64,000 nucleotides of DNA from Nocardioides sp. Its GTDB lineage: Bacteria; Actinomycetota; Actinomycetes; Propionibacteriales; Nocardioidaceae. The notes below the pieces were generated by a model, which was not told the DNA's origin, did not search any database, and saw only the letters and a list, made by a program, of their open reading frames with translations. A program made the position numbers and the translations under genes. This document shows, in pieces, positions 21,748 through 30,193 of this stretch (position 1 is its first letter; each line of letters begins with the position of its first letter). The stretch lies in assembly GCF_030019515.1 (NCBI RefSeq), contig NZ_JASEEQ010000002.1, positions 62,001 to 126,000 of the forward strand, written 5' to 3'.

Positions 21748-22758
21748 GTGACGCCCCAGCCGGCTCGGTCCCGCACGACCCTCACCGACATCAGCTCCCG
21801 CGCGTGGGAGCACCCCGCCGACCGCGGCGCGCTGGTTGCGCTGCGCAAGCTGAAGGGGTTCGACGCCCTGCTCAAGGCGATCTCGGGGCTGTTCAACGAA
21901 CGCGCCGTACGCCTGGTCTTCCTGGGCTCCGCGGTGCGCGTCGACGAGCGCCAGTTCACCCGCCTGCACGGGCTCCTGGGTGAGGTCGGGCGCACCCTCG
22001 ACGCCCCGGAGCTGCCGGAGATGTACGTCGTGGCCAACCCGGTGCCCGGGGCGATGACCATCGGGATGAGCAAGCCGTTCGTCGTGCTCAACTCCGGCCT
22101 GGTCGACCTGCTCGACGAGGAGGAGCTGCGCTTCGTGGTCGCCCACGAGCTCGGCCACGCGATGAGCGGCCACGCGGTCTACCAGACCCTGCTGCAGCGG
22201 CTGATCCAGCTCACGGGCGTGCTCAGCGCCGTGCCCGTCGGCGGCCTCGGCTTCCGAGCCATCATGGCCGCGCTGCACGAGTGGTCGCGCAAGGCCGAGC
22301 TCTCCGCCGACCGGGCCGGCCTGCTCGCGACCCAGGACCCCGCCACCGCGTTCCGGGTGCACATGAAGCTCGCCAGTGGCGGGCACCTCGAGGACCTGGA
22401 CGCGACGTCGTTCTTCGCGCAGGGCCAGGAGTACGACGACGCCGACCTGCGGGACTCGGTCCTGAAGATGCTGCTCGTCGAGAACCGCTCCCACCCGTTC
22501 CTGGTGGTCCACGCGACCGAGCTGCGCCGCTGGGTCGACTCCGGTGAGTACACGCGGATCCTCGCCGGGGACTACCCGCGCCGCCAGGACGACGACCAGG
22601 CGGGGGTCTCCGAGGCGGCGACGGCCGCCGCGCGCAGCTACTCCGAGACCTTCCGGCAGAGCCAGGACGCCGTGGGCAGGTTGGTCCACGACGTCGCCGG
22701 CGTGCTCGGCAGCGTCAAGCTCTGGCTCGACGAGCAGCTGCGGCGCGGCGACGACTGA
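21748..22758 (+). CDS. M48-family zinc metallopeptidase
   Basis: A 336-residue M48 (Ste24/HtpX-like) peptidase. The zinc site is VVAHELGHAMSGH (HELGH, about residues 130-134), with a third ligand likely Glu in KAELSADRAG some 55 residues on. One hydrophobic stretch (LIQLTGVLSAVPVGGLGFRAIMAAL) may associate with the membrane, but there is no set of N-terminal helices as in HtpX. It may process damaged or membrane proteins. Starting at GTG 21748 removes 28 residues encoded by the palindromic repeat tail. It converges, with no gap, on the small membrane gene at 22759. Confidence 0.9.
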   Translation: MTPQPARSRTTLTDISSRAWEHPADRGALVALRKLKGFDALLKAISGLFNERAVRLVFLGSAVRVDERQFTRLHGLLGEVGRTLDAPELPEMYVVANPVPGAMTIGMSKPFVVLNSGLVDLLDEEELRFVVAHELGHAMSGHAVYQTLLQRLIQLTGVLSAVPVGGLGFRAIMAALHEWSRKAELSADRAGLLATQDPATAFRVHMKLASGGHLEDLDATSFFAQGQEYDDADLRDSVLKMLLVENRSHPFLVVHATELRRWVDSGEYTRILAGDYPRRQDDDQAGVSEAATAAARSYSETFRQSQDAVGRLVHDVAGVLGSVKLWLDEQLRRGDD

Positions 22759-22902
22759 CTAGAAGACCCTGCGGCGGGTGCCTCCGATCGGCACCAGGTT
22801 CAGGATCAGCCCCACGATGAGCAGGATGATGCCGATCGTCGTGAGGATCGGGATGCTGGCCACCAGCCCGATGATCAGCAGGATCAAGCCGAGAATGATC
22901 AT
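22759..22902 (-). CDS. Small hydrophobic membrane protein (DUF6131-like, 47 aa)
   Basis: A 47-residue protein made of two hydrophobic helices (MIILGLILLIIGLVASIP and ILTTIGIILLIVGLILNLV), a Gly turn and a basic C-terminus GGTRRRVF. AGGGAGG sits eight bases before the ATG. It resembles short actinobacterial two-helix proteins often annotated DUF6131. It abuts the M48 gene on the other strand. Role unknown, likely in the cytoplasmic membrane. Confidence 0.8.
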   Translation of the reverse strand: MIILGLILLIIGLVASIPILTTIGIILLIVGLILNLVPIGGTRRRVF

Positions 22903-23002
22903 TTGCGAAACCTCCCTGTGAGTAACCCCTGATCGGTAGTACCCAGCGGATCTCGGCCCGCAAACCCTCCCGTCAGATCGGGCTGTGCCCGGATCCTCGC
23001 CG

Positions 23003-23881
23003 TCAGCCCAGCGACCGGATCGCGCGGTGGATGTCGAGGACCCGTCGGGCCGACTCGACGTGCAGGTTCTCGACCATCCGGCCGTTGTAGGTGACCACGC
23101 CGGAGCCTTGACCGCCCTCCCACGCCTCGATCAGCCCGCGGGCCTCCTCGACCGCCTGCTCGCTGGGCGCGAACGCCTCGTTGGCGCCCTCGACCTGGCT
23201 CGGATGGATCAGGGTCTTGCCGTCGAAGCCCAGCTCGCGGCCCTGGCGGCACTCGGCGAGGAACCCGTCGGTGTCCTGCACGTCGTTGTAGACGCCGTCC
23301 AGCACGGCGATGCCGGCGGCGCGGCCCGCGAGCAGCGCGGTGTGGAGGCTGGGCAGGATCGGCGCCCGGCCGGGCACGTGCTCGGCGTACAGCTCCTTGA
23401 CCAGGTCGTTGGTGCCGATCACGAAGGCGCTCAGCCGCTGCGACGCCCGGGCGATCGCGAGCGCGTCGAGGATCGCGACGGGGGTCTCGACCATCGCCCA
23501 GAGCGTCGTGCGGTCGGGGGCGCCGTACCGCTCGAGGGCGTCGACCAGCCGACCCACCGCGGCCGGGCTGTCGACCTTCGGGACGACGACGGCGTCCGGC
23601 CCGGCCTGGGCCGCCGCCTCGAGGTCGGCGTCGTGCCACTCGGTGCCGATGCCGTTGACCCGGATCGTGAGGGTACGGCGGCCGTACTCGCCGCTCGCGG
23701 CGGCCGCGCAGGCGGCGTCGCGGGCCGCGGCCTTGGCGTCCGGCGCGACCGCGTCCTCGAGGTCGAGGATCAGCCCGTCGCAGGCGATCGTCTTGGCCTT
23801 CTCCAGGGCACGCTCGTTGGAGCTGGGCATGTAGAGGACGCTGCGCAGCGGCGTGAAGCCGGCCGGCGAGGTGCTACTCAT
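23003..23881 (-). CDS. HpcH/HpaI aldolase / CitE-like CoA-ester lyase
   Basis: A 292-residue lyase of the citrate lyase beta-subunit-like family, which cleaves or forms C-C bonds in acyl-CoA thioesters (malyl-, citramalyl- or similar CoA). Landmarks are LRSVLYMPSSNERALEKA, GLILDLEDAVAP (metal-binding Glu/Asp), TIRVNGIGTEWHDADL, PKVDSPAAV, MVETPVAILDA and KTLIHPSQVE. Its ATG overlaps the stop of the longer paralogue upstream (ATGA). The pair probably works together. The exact substrate is not set by sequence. Confidence 0.88.
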   Translation of the reverse strand: MSSTSPAGFTPLRSVLYMPSSNERALEKAKTIACDGLILDLEDAVAPDAKAAARDAACAAAASGEYGRRTLTIRVNGIGTEWHDADLEAAAQAGPDAVVVPKVDSPAAVGRLVDALERYGAPDRTTLWAMVETPVAILDALAIARASQRLSAFVIGTNDLVKELYAEHVPGRAPILPSLHTALLAGRAAGIAVLDGVYNDVQDTDGFLAECRQGRELGFDGKTLIHPSQVEGANEAFAPSEQAVEEARGLIEAWEGGQGSGVVTYNGRMVENLHVESARRVLDIHRAIRSLG

Positions 23882-24975
23882 GCGTCCACCCCGTCGACCC
23901 GGATCTCGTCGTACGCCTTCTTCAGCTCGGGGTCGATCGCCGCGAGCTGCTCGGCGAGCTCGACCATCACCAGGCACTGCTTGACGGAGGCGTCGTCCTC
24001 CATCTTCCCGTCGAGCATGACCGCGCCGGTGCCGTCGCCCATCGCGGCCACCACCCGCCGGGCGTGGGTGACGTCCTCGACGCTGGGGCTGAACACCCGG
24101 TTGGCGATCTCGATCTGCTTGGGGTGCAGGCTCCAGGTGCCGACGCAGCCGAGCAGGAAGGCGTTGCGGAACTGGTCCTCGCAGGCCACGGTGTCGGCGA
24201 TGTCGCCGAACGGGCCGTAGTAGGGGTAGATCCCGTTCATCGCACACGCGTCGACCATCCGGGAGATGGTGTAGTGCCACAGGTCCTGCTGGAACGTCGC
24301 GCGCTTGGCCTCGATGTCGGCCACGCCGACGTCGTTCTTCGGCGGGTCCTGGCGCACCAGGTAGCCCGGGTGGCCGCCGCCGACCCGGGTGGTCTTCATC
24401 CGGCGATCGGCGGCGAGGTCGGCCGGGCCGAGGCTGAGGCCCTGCATGCGGGGGCTGGCGGCGCAGATCTCCTCGACGTTGGCGACGCCGCGGGCGGTCT
24501 CGAGGATCGCGTGCACCAGGATCGGGCGGTCGAGCCCGGCCTTCGCCTCGAGCTGGGCGAGCAGCCGGTCGACGTAGTGGATGTCCTCGGCGCCCTGGAC
24601 CTTCGGCACCATGATCACGTCGAGCTTGTCGCCGATCGCCGGGACCAGGGTGGTGAGGTCGTCGAAGACCCACGGGCTGTCCAGGGCGTTGATCCGGGTC
24701 CACAGCTGGGTGGGCCCGAAGTCTGTGGCCTGGGCGATCTTCACCAGGCCCTCGCGGGCGGCGAGCTTGTTGTCGGCCTTGACCGCGTCCTCGAGGTTGC
24801 CGAGAAGCACGTCCACCTTGCCGACCAGGTCGGGGACCTTGCTCGCCATCTTCGGGTTGCTCGGGTCGAAGAAGTGGATCGCCCGGCTCGGCCGGGCCGG
24901 GATCTCGGTCAGGGGCGTCGGCGCCCCCACCGCGAGGGGTCGGAAGAAGTCCTTGGCGCTGCGCGATCCGGTCAT
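23878..24975 (-). CDS. HpcH/HpaI aldolase, malyl-CoA/beta-methylmalyl-CoA lyase-like
   Basis: A 365-residue lyase longer than its neighbour and resembling L-malyl-CoA/beta-methylmalyl-CoA lyases. Features include AIHFFDPSNPKMASKVPDL, LLGNLEDAVKADNK (metal-binding acidic motif), TRINALDSPWV, MVPKVQGAEDI, ILETARGVANVEEI, LSLGPADLAADRR and WSLHPKQIEIAN. It overlaps the CitE-like gene by four bases and probably forms an operon with it. These enzymes link acyl-CoA and glyoxylate metabolism. With the 3-hydroxyacyl-CoA dehydrogenase beyond, this suggests short-chain acyl-CoA use. Assignment between malyl- and methylmalyl-CoA is open. Confidence 0.85.
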   Translation of the reverse strand: MTGSRSAKDFFRPLAVGAPTPLTEIPARPSRAIHFFDPSNPKMASKVPDLVGKVDVLLGNLEDAVKADNKLAAREGLVKIAQATDFGPTQLWTRINALDSPWVFDDLTTLVPAIGDKLDVIMVPKVQGAEDIHYVDRLLAQLEAKAGLDRPILVHAILETARGVANVEEICAASPRMQGLSLGPADLAADRRMKTTRVGGGHPGYLVRQDPPKNDVGVADIEAKRATFQQDLWHYTISRMVDACAMNGIYPYYGPFGDIADTVACEDQFRNAFLLGCVGTWSLHPKQIEIANRVFSPSVEDVTHARRVVAAMGDGTGAVMLDGKMEDDASVKQCLVMVELAEQLAAIDPELKKAYDEIRVDGVDA

Positions 24976-25108
24976 GGGCCGGAAGGTAGCAGCGGGCGGC
25001 TACGCGTCGGTATGACGCATCTGACAGCCGATCCGATCGGTGAGCGACTCGGTCTCGACACGCCGGTCGCGACTTCGTCCCTCAGTCGCGCGGCTTGCTC
25101 GACCCCCA

Positions 25109-25124
25109 TCAGCGGATCCGCTGA
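25109..25124. terminator. 16-bp palindrome after the 3-hydroxyacyl-CoA dehydrogenase gene
   Basis: TCAGCGGATCCGCTGA is a perfect palindrome 11 bases past the stop of the minus-strand dehydrogenase gene. It could form a terminator stem but lacks a loop and U-tract. The 100 bases to its left include GACTCGGTCTCGACACG..., which looks like debris of a common dispersed sequence. Confidence 0.4.
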
Positions 25125-25135
25125 CGCGTCTCCGC

Positions 25136-25993
25136 TCAGCCGTAGGTGTAGAAGCCCCGCCCGGTCTTGCGGCCCAGCAGGCCCGCGTCGACCATCCGCT
25201 GCAGCAGCGGGGGAGCGGCGTACAGCGGCTCCTTGAACTCCTCGTAGAGCGACTCGGCGACCGCCTTGGTGGTGTCCAGGCCGATCAGGTCGGCCAGCGC
25301 CAGCGGCCCCTGCGGGTGCGCGGCACCCAGCACCAGGCCCCGGTCGATGTCCTCGGCCGAGGCGAACCCGGACTCGAACATCCGGATCGCGGACAGGATG
25401 AACGGGATCAGCAGCGCGTTGACCACGAACCCGGCCCGGTCCTGGCAGTCGATGGCCTGCTTGCCCAGCGTGCCCTCCACCCAGCTCCGCGACCGCGCGG
25501 TCGTCTCCGGCGAGGTCAGCAGCGAGGGCACCAGCTCCACCAGCCCCAGCACCGGCACCGGGTTGAAGAAGTGCACCCCGATCACCTGGGCCGGCCGCGA
25601 GGTGACCACGCCGAGCTTCATGATCGGGATCGAGGAGGTGTTCGAGGCCAGGATCGCGTCCGGGGCGGCGACGACCGCGTCGAGGTGCTTGAACAGCGCG
25701 ACCTTCGCGGTCTCGTCCTCGACGATCGCCTCGACGACGACCTCGCGGTCGGCGAGCGCGTCCAGGTCGGTGACCACCCGGACCCGTCCGAGCACCTCGT
25801 CGGCCGAGCCGATCTTGCCCTTGGCCTCCGCCCGCGACAACGACTTCTCCAGCCGACCCAGCGCGGCCTTGGCCGCGTCCTCCGAGGACTCGACCACGAC
25901 CACGTCCTGGCCGGCTCGCGCGCTGACCTCGGCGATGCCCGAGCCCATCAGCCCGCCACCGACCACACCGACCCTGCTCACGACCGCGTTCAT
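25136..25993 (-). CDS. 3-hydroxybutyryl-CoA dehydrogenase
   Basis: A 285-residue NAD(P)-dependent dehydrogenase oxidising or reducing the 3-hydroxyl of short acyl-CoAs. The Rossmann motif VGVVGGGLMGSGIAEV is at residues 8-23. The catalytic His-Glu pair is in GVHFFNPVPVLGLVELV, with Ser/Asn in ASNTSSI and FVVNALLIPF. The C-terminal domain ends GLLGRKTGRGFYTYG. AGGGAGGG precedes ATG 25993, which overlaps the DUF1992 stop by four bases. It serves beta-oxidation or butyrate/PHB-type metabolism. Confidence 0.93.
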   Translation of the reverse strand: MNAVVSRVGVVGGGLMGSGIAEVSARAGQDVVVVESSEDAAKAALGRLEKSLSRAEAKGKIGSADEVLGRVRVVTDLDALADREVVVEAIVEDETAKVALFKHLDAVVAAPDAILASNTSSIPIMKLGVVTSRPAQVIGVHFFNPVPVLGLVELVPSLLTSPETTARSRSWVEGTLGKQAIDCQDRAGFVVNALLIPFILSAIRMFESGFASAEDIDRGLVLGAAHPQGPLALADLIGLDTTKAVAESLYEEFKEPLYAAPPLLQRMVDAGLLGRKTGRGFYTYG

Positions 25994-26541
25994 GACCCTC
26001 CCTCGGGACGTCTGCTGCGACGATTCCACCAGTGCCGCCTCGGCGGCGGTGCGGCGGGTTCGTACCGAGGAGTACGCCGGGCGGCGCGCCGCTCGCGCCA
26101 CGCGGCGACCGTGGCGCCGACGTCGCGGGGCATCGTGATCAACGGGGGGCCGGGCGAGAGGGAGTAGCGCGCCGCGATCACGCGGGCGTTGAAGTCCTCG
26201 ACGTGCTCGCGGGCCTCGGTCTCGGAGTGCAGCCGGTCGAGGGTGGCGTCCAGCTCGGCGTCCTCCTTGCGCAGCGCGACGCTGGGTGGGAGGACCGTGA
26301 TCCGCTCGCGCTCGACCAGCCTCTTGAGCCACCAGTCCGGGTCGTGCTGCTCGCCGAGTCCCGCGATCGGCTTGCCGGCGCCGGGCAGGTTCTCGAACTC
26401 GCCGCGCTCCATCGCCTGACGCACCTGCAGGTCCACCCAGGTCTGCTGTTGCTCGATCCGGGCCCGGGCCGCCGCACGTCCGGCCTCCCGGCTCTCCCGG
26501 CCCTCTTGGTCGGCGTCGGGCTGCTGGTCGCGCTCGGGCAT
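25990..26541 (-). CDS. DUF1992 (DnaJ-homologue subfamily C member 28-like) protein
   Basis: A 183-residue cytosolic protein with the DUF1992 core: ARIEQQQTWVDLQVRQAMERGEFENLPGAGKPI followed by DPDWWLKRLVERERI. The C-terminus is Arg/Pro-rich. The function of the family is unknown. The start at ATG 26541 is chosen for the AGGAGG about ten bases upstream; upstream in-frame residues are possible. Its stop overlaps the dehydrogenase ATG, so the two form an operon despite unrelated functions. Confidence 0.87.
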   Translation of the reverse strand: MPERDQQPDADQEGRESREAGRAAARARIEQQQTWVDLQVRQAMERGEFENLPGAGKPIAGLGEQHDPDWWLKRLVERERITVLPPSVALRKEDAELDATLDRLHSETEAREHVEDFNARVIAARYSLSPGPPLITMPRDVGATVAAWRERRAARRTPRYEPAAPPPRRHWWNRRSRRPEGGS

Positions 26542-26643
26542 CCGGTGCTCACCTCCTGCCCCCTCGACGATAGTCCCTGAGGAGATCAGGCTCTTCCGCG
26601 CGGGAGACCCCACGAACGTCCGGGACCATCGGCCCCGGTCGGC

Positions 26644-28107
26644 CTAGCGGAGCACCGGCTCGGGGTCCTCGGCGACCACCTGCGGCACGGCCAGCAGCGC
26701 GACCGCGGCGGCCAGGGCCGCCACCGCGCACACCGTCCACACCGTGAGGTAGCCCGAGAGCGCGGCATGGCCCTCGGTCGGGTCGTCGATGCTGCCCGTG
26801 GCCGAGAGGGCGATCGCGAAGATCGCGGACGCGATCGCGCCGCCGACCGTCTTGGTCGCATTGGTCATGCCGGTCGCGAACCCGGTCCGTTCGGGAGGCG
26901 CCGCGGCGGCCGCGGTGGCCGGCAGCGCGGCCACCAGCGCGCCGGACCCGAGGCCGGCGACGGCCATGTTGACCAGCGCCTGCCAGGTCGCGTCGTGGAA
27001 CGGCAGCCACAGCGCGTAGCCGGCCGCCACCAGGAGCGAGGAGAACACCAGCGCACCGCGGGGTCCGAGCGCGCGGGTGGTGAGCGGCAGCGTGAACGCG
27101 CCGATCGCCAGGAAGATCACGTACAGGCCGATCAACGTGGACACGAACCCGGCACCCGCGCCCAGGCCGTAGCCGGCGACGTCGGGGTCGGTGCGCGCGA
27201 ACGTCGACAGCGGGATCTGGGCGCCGAGCACGGACATCCCGAACAGGAACGCCGTGAGCTGCACCGGCCACTGCCCCGGCTCGCGGAGCAGGCGTACGTC
27301 GATCAGCGGCTCGGCCCGGCCCAGCTCGAAGCGCACGAACGGCACCAGGGCGGCGAGACCGAGCACGACCAGGGCCCAGGCGAGCACGCTGCCCACGCCG
27401 TCGACGCGGACCACGATCAGCCCCGCCATCACCAGCCCGACCGCGGTCGTGACGAGGCCGAGGCCGCCGAGGTCCAGGCCGCCGGTCGCGGTGCCGGGGA
27501 GGTCCTCGATGCCGAGCCAGATCACCACGAAGCACGCGGTCACCGCGACCGCGGGCAGGGCCAGCAGCACGGTCATCGAGGTCGTCTCGACCAGGGCGCC
27601 GCTCGTCACGGCGCCGACGATCACCGCGAGCTCGAGGGCGCCGACCAGGACCGCCGCCGACCGGCGGGTCAGCTGGTTCTGCCGGCCGGTGCCGGCGGTC
27701 CGCCGGTAGATGATCGCGACCTCGAGCGGCAGCCAGACGACGTACGCGCCCTGGAGCGCGGCGCCCACCAGGAACGTCGAGAACGACGGGGCGACGGCCA
27801 GGATCCACGATCCCGCCGCGGTCACGGCGGTCGAGAGCAACAGCACCCGCTTGTGGCCGACCAGGTCGCCGAGCCGGGCCAGCGGCGGCACCACCAGCGC
27901 CGACACGACCAGCTGCGCCGCCTCGAACCAGTTCACATCGGCGTCGGCGATCGCGAGGTGGTCGGCGATGTCGCTGAAGATCGGCGTGTAGTAGCCCTGC
28001 AGGATGCCGCTGGCCAGCTCCACGCAGACCAGGAAGCCGACGACCGCGAACAGCGAGTGGCGCGGCTGGATCTGGGCCCGGGTCGGGGGTCGGGTCACGG
28101 GCTCCAT
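26644..28107 (-). CDS. MFS transporter, drug:H+ antiporter-2-like (14 TM)
   Basis: A 487-residue multi-pass protein with about 14 hydrophobic segments. The motif A loop reads LARLGDLVGHKRVLLLSTAV, and motif C-like glycines follow in the fifth helix region. Such proteins usually export drugs or other toxic compounds. The ATG at 28107 shares one base with the stop of the M20 peptidase gene, so the two are co-translated, hinting that the pump exports a peptidase product or substrate. That functional link is inference only. Confidence 0.88.
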   Translation of the reverse strand: MEPVTRPPTRAQIQPRHSLFAVVGFLVCVELASGILQGYYTPIFSDIADHLAIADADVNWFEAAQLVVSALVVPPLARLGDLVGHKRVLLLSTAVTAAGSWILAVAPSFSTFLVGAALQGAYVVWLPLEVAIIYRRTAGTGRQNQLTRRSAAVLVGALELAVIVGAVTSGALVETTSMTVLLALPAVAVTACFVVIWLGIEDLPGTATGGLDLGGLGLVTTAVGLVMAGLIVVRVDGVGSVLAWALVVLGLAALVPFVRFELGRAEPLIDVRLLREPGQWPVQLTAFLFGMSVLGAQIPLSTFARTDPDVAGYGLGAGAGFVSTLIGLYVIFLAIGAFTLPLTTRALGPRGALVFSSLLVAAGYALWLPFHDATWQALVNMAVAGLGSGALVAALPATAAAAAPPERTGFATGMTNATKTVGGAIASAIFAIALSATGSIDDPTEGHAALSGYLTVWTVCAVAALAAAVALLAVPQVVAEDPEPVLR

Positions 28108-29453
28108 CAGGGGATCCTCTCGATGAGGCGCTGGTACCAGCGCACGCCGTCGACGAGGGCGTCGACCCCGAGGTGCTCGTCGTAGGAGTGGATCGACTCG
28201 CGCTGCGCCTTCGACATCCGGAACGGCGCGAACCGGTAGACGCGGGCGCAGATCGCGGTGAAGAACCGCGAGTCGGTGGCGGCCATCATCACGTACGGCG
28301 CGGCCACGGCGTCGGGGAACACGTCGGCGATCGTGGCCTCCAGCAGCGCGAACGCCTCGTCGTCGATCGGCGAGACGGGGCTCGGCTCGTTGCGCTCGAC
28401 CACCTCGATCCGGACCCGGTCGTCGGCGATGGCGCGCCGTACGTGCTCGAGGACGCCGGCGACCGTGTCGCCGACCATGATCCGGATGTTGACGCCGGCC
28501 CGGGCGGTGCTGGCGATGACGTTGAGGGCCGGCGAGCCGGACAGCGTCGTGACCGCGAACGTGGTCCGGGTCATCGCGGCCGGCTCCGGACCGGCGGTCA
28601 GCAGGACCCGCGTGAGGACGGGGCGCAGCCGGCCGGCGTTCGCGAGCAGCGGGCGCAGCGCGAGCGACGCGTGCGGCGCCATCCGGCGGAACAGCTCGAT
28701 GGTCGGATCGGGGACGCTCGCCGGCATCGGTGAGCGGTCCAGCCGGGTGATCGCGCGGGCCAGCCGGGCGGTCGGCCCCATCCGCGCCGGTGTCGAGGCG
28801 TGCCCGCCGCGGCCGTCGACGCGCAGCTCGAGGGAGGTGACGCCCTTCTCGGTCACGCCGACCACGCCGATCGGCGCGCCGACGCCGGGGAACGCCTCGG
28901 ACGCGATCGCGCCGCCCTCGTCGACGACGAACCACGGCCGGACGCCCCGGGCCTCGAGCTCGGCGACCGCGAGGGCCGCCGCGGTGCCGGAGACCTCCTC
29001 GTTGCAGCCGAAGGACAGCCACACGTCCTGGTTCGGCACGAAGCCCTGCTCGAGCAGTGTCTCCACGGCCTCGCAGATGCCGACGACCGCGCCCTTGTCG
29101 TCGAGGGTGCCGCGGCCCCAGACGGCACCGTCGTGGATCTCGGCGCCGAACGCCGGGTAGCGCCAGGGCGCGGTCTCGTCGACGGGTACGACGTCGAGGT
29201 GGGCCATCAGCACCACCGGGCGGTCCGCGGCGCGACCGGGCCAGCGGAACAGCAGGCCGTGGGTGTCGACGCGGGTGCCCTCCAGCCGCTCGTGCAGCCG
29301 CGGGAACTGCCGGGCCAGCTCCTCGAGCAGCCGGTCGAACGCGCCGGTGTCCACCCGATCGGGGTCGCGGTCGGACACCGTCGGGATGCGGACCAGCGCC
29401 TGCAGCCTGCCGACGGCGCGATGGGTCGCCGGCGGGTTCGTGGGGCGGGTCAC
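28107..29453 (-). CDS. M20-family peptidase (carboxypeptidase-like)
   Basis: A 448-residue M20/M25/M40 metallopeptidase. Dinuclear-metal motifs are visible: VLMAHLDVVPVDE (His and the following catalytic Asp), WGRGTLDDKGAVVG (bridging Asp), SFGCNEEVSG (catalytic Glu-Glu), and a C-terminal HSYDEHLGVDALV. The dimerisation domain contains GRGGHASTPAR. The length and AHLDVVP style match the M20 dipeptidase/PM20D1-like group. There is no signal peptide, so it is cytoplasmic. It is coupled to the downstream MFS pump. Confidence 0.9.
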   Translation of the reverse strand: MTRPTNPPATHRAVGRLQALVRIPTVSDRDPDRVDTGAFDRLLEELARQFPRLHERLEGTRVDTHGLLFRWPGRAADRPVVLMAHLDVVPVDETAPWRYPAFGAEIHDGAVWGRGTLDDKGAVVGICEAVETLLEQGFVPNQDVWLSFGCNEEVSGTAAALAVAELEARGVRPWFVVDEGGAIASEAFPGVGAPIGVVGVTEKGVTSLELRVDGRGGHASTPARMGPTARLARAITRLDRSPMPASVPDPTIELFRRMAPHASLALRPLLANAGRLRPVLTRVLLTAGPEPAAMTRTTFAVTTLSGSPALNVIASTARAGVNIRIMVGDTVAGVLEHVRRAIADDRVRIEVVERNEPSPVSPIDDEAFALLEATIADVFPDAVAAPYVMMAATDSRFFTAICARVYRFAPFRMSKAQRESIHSYDEHLGVDALVDGVRWYQRLIERIP

Positions 29454-29508
29454 GGGCCGAGGCTAGTAGCCCGGCGCCGGTCTCGGATGCGAGACGGCCG
29501 GACCCGTC

Positions 29509-29525
29509 GGGGTCGTTGACCCCGG
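29509..29525 (-). terminator. Hairpin after the nitroreductase gene
   Basis: CGGGGTC (29509-29515) pairs with GACCCCG (29519-29525) around a three-base loop, five bases beyond the nitroreductase stop on the minus strand. It is a plausible intrinsic terminator without a U-run. Confidence 0.45.
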
Positions 29526-29529
29526 ACGC

Positions 29530-30171
29530 TCACGCCGATGGACTGGCCCCGTGCCCCCACCTACCGCGATGCACCACTTCCTCGACCGGCCGGCGACGCC
29601 GGCGCGCCGGCGAGCCCGCGGCCCCCGCGTCGGCGGGGTCCTCGGGGTGGTGACCGATGGTGACCACGCCGACGGGGTCGAACTCGTCGGGGATGCCGAA
29701 CGCCTCCCGCACGGCCGCGTCGCGATCGGGCGGGATCCCGATGAAGCACGACGCGAGCCCGGCGTCGGTGGCGGTCTGCAGGATCAGCAGGCTCGCCATC
29801 GCGGTGTCCATGTCCCAGAAGGGCTTGGGCCAGCGCGTCTCGTCGCGGTCGGCCCAGCCCTTGTCGGGCTCGGCGTACCGGCTCAGGTAGGCGGCCTTGC
29901 TCGAGCAGGGCAGGATCACCACCGGGGCGCGCATCATGCCGGCCAGCCACCGGTCGGGGTGGGCGACCCCGTCGTCGCCGGCGGTGGCCACCCAGTACCG
30001 CCGTACGTCCTCGGGGGTGTCGAGCAGAAGGAATGCCCAGCCCTGGCTGAAGCCGGCGTTCGGCGCGCGGGTGGCGTTGCGCAGCGCGAGGTCGACGATC
30101 GCCGGGTCGACGGGGTCGGTCGCGTAGTTGCGGACCATGCGGCGGCGGCGTACGACGTCCTGGAACTCCAT
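29530..30171 (-). CDS. Nitroreductase-family FMN oxidoreductase
   Basis: A 213-residue nitroreductase-like flavoprotein. FMN-binding landmarks are VVRRRRMVRNYATDPVD (RRR phosphate contacts near residues 8-16), NATRAPNAGFSQGWAFLLLD, and FIGIPPDRDAAVREAFGIPDEFDPVGVVTIGHH near the C-terminus. An Arg-rich tail follows. CATAAT lies seven bases before ATG 30171, so the message may be leaderless. It is divergent from the amidohydrolase gene at 30194. Substrate unknown. Confidence 0.9.
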   Translation of the reverse strand: MEFQDVVRRRRMVRNYATDPVDPAIVDLALRNATRAPNAGFSQGWAFLLLDTPEDVRRYWVATAGDDGVAHPDRWLAGMMRAPVVILPCSSKAAYLSRYAEPDKGWADRDETRWPKPFWDMDTAMASLLILQTATDAGLASCFIGIPPDRDAAVREAFGIPDEFDPVGVVTIGHHPEDPADAGAAGSPARRRRRPVEEVVHRGRWGHGASPSA

Positions 30172-30193
30172 GGACCGGATTATGGAGGGCACC

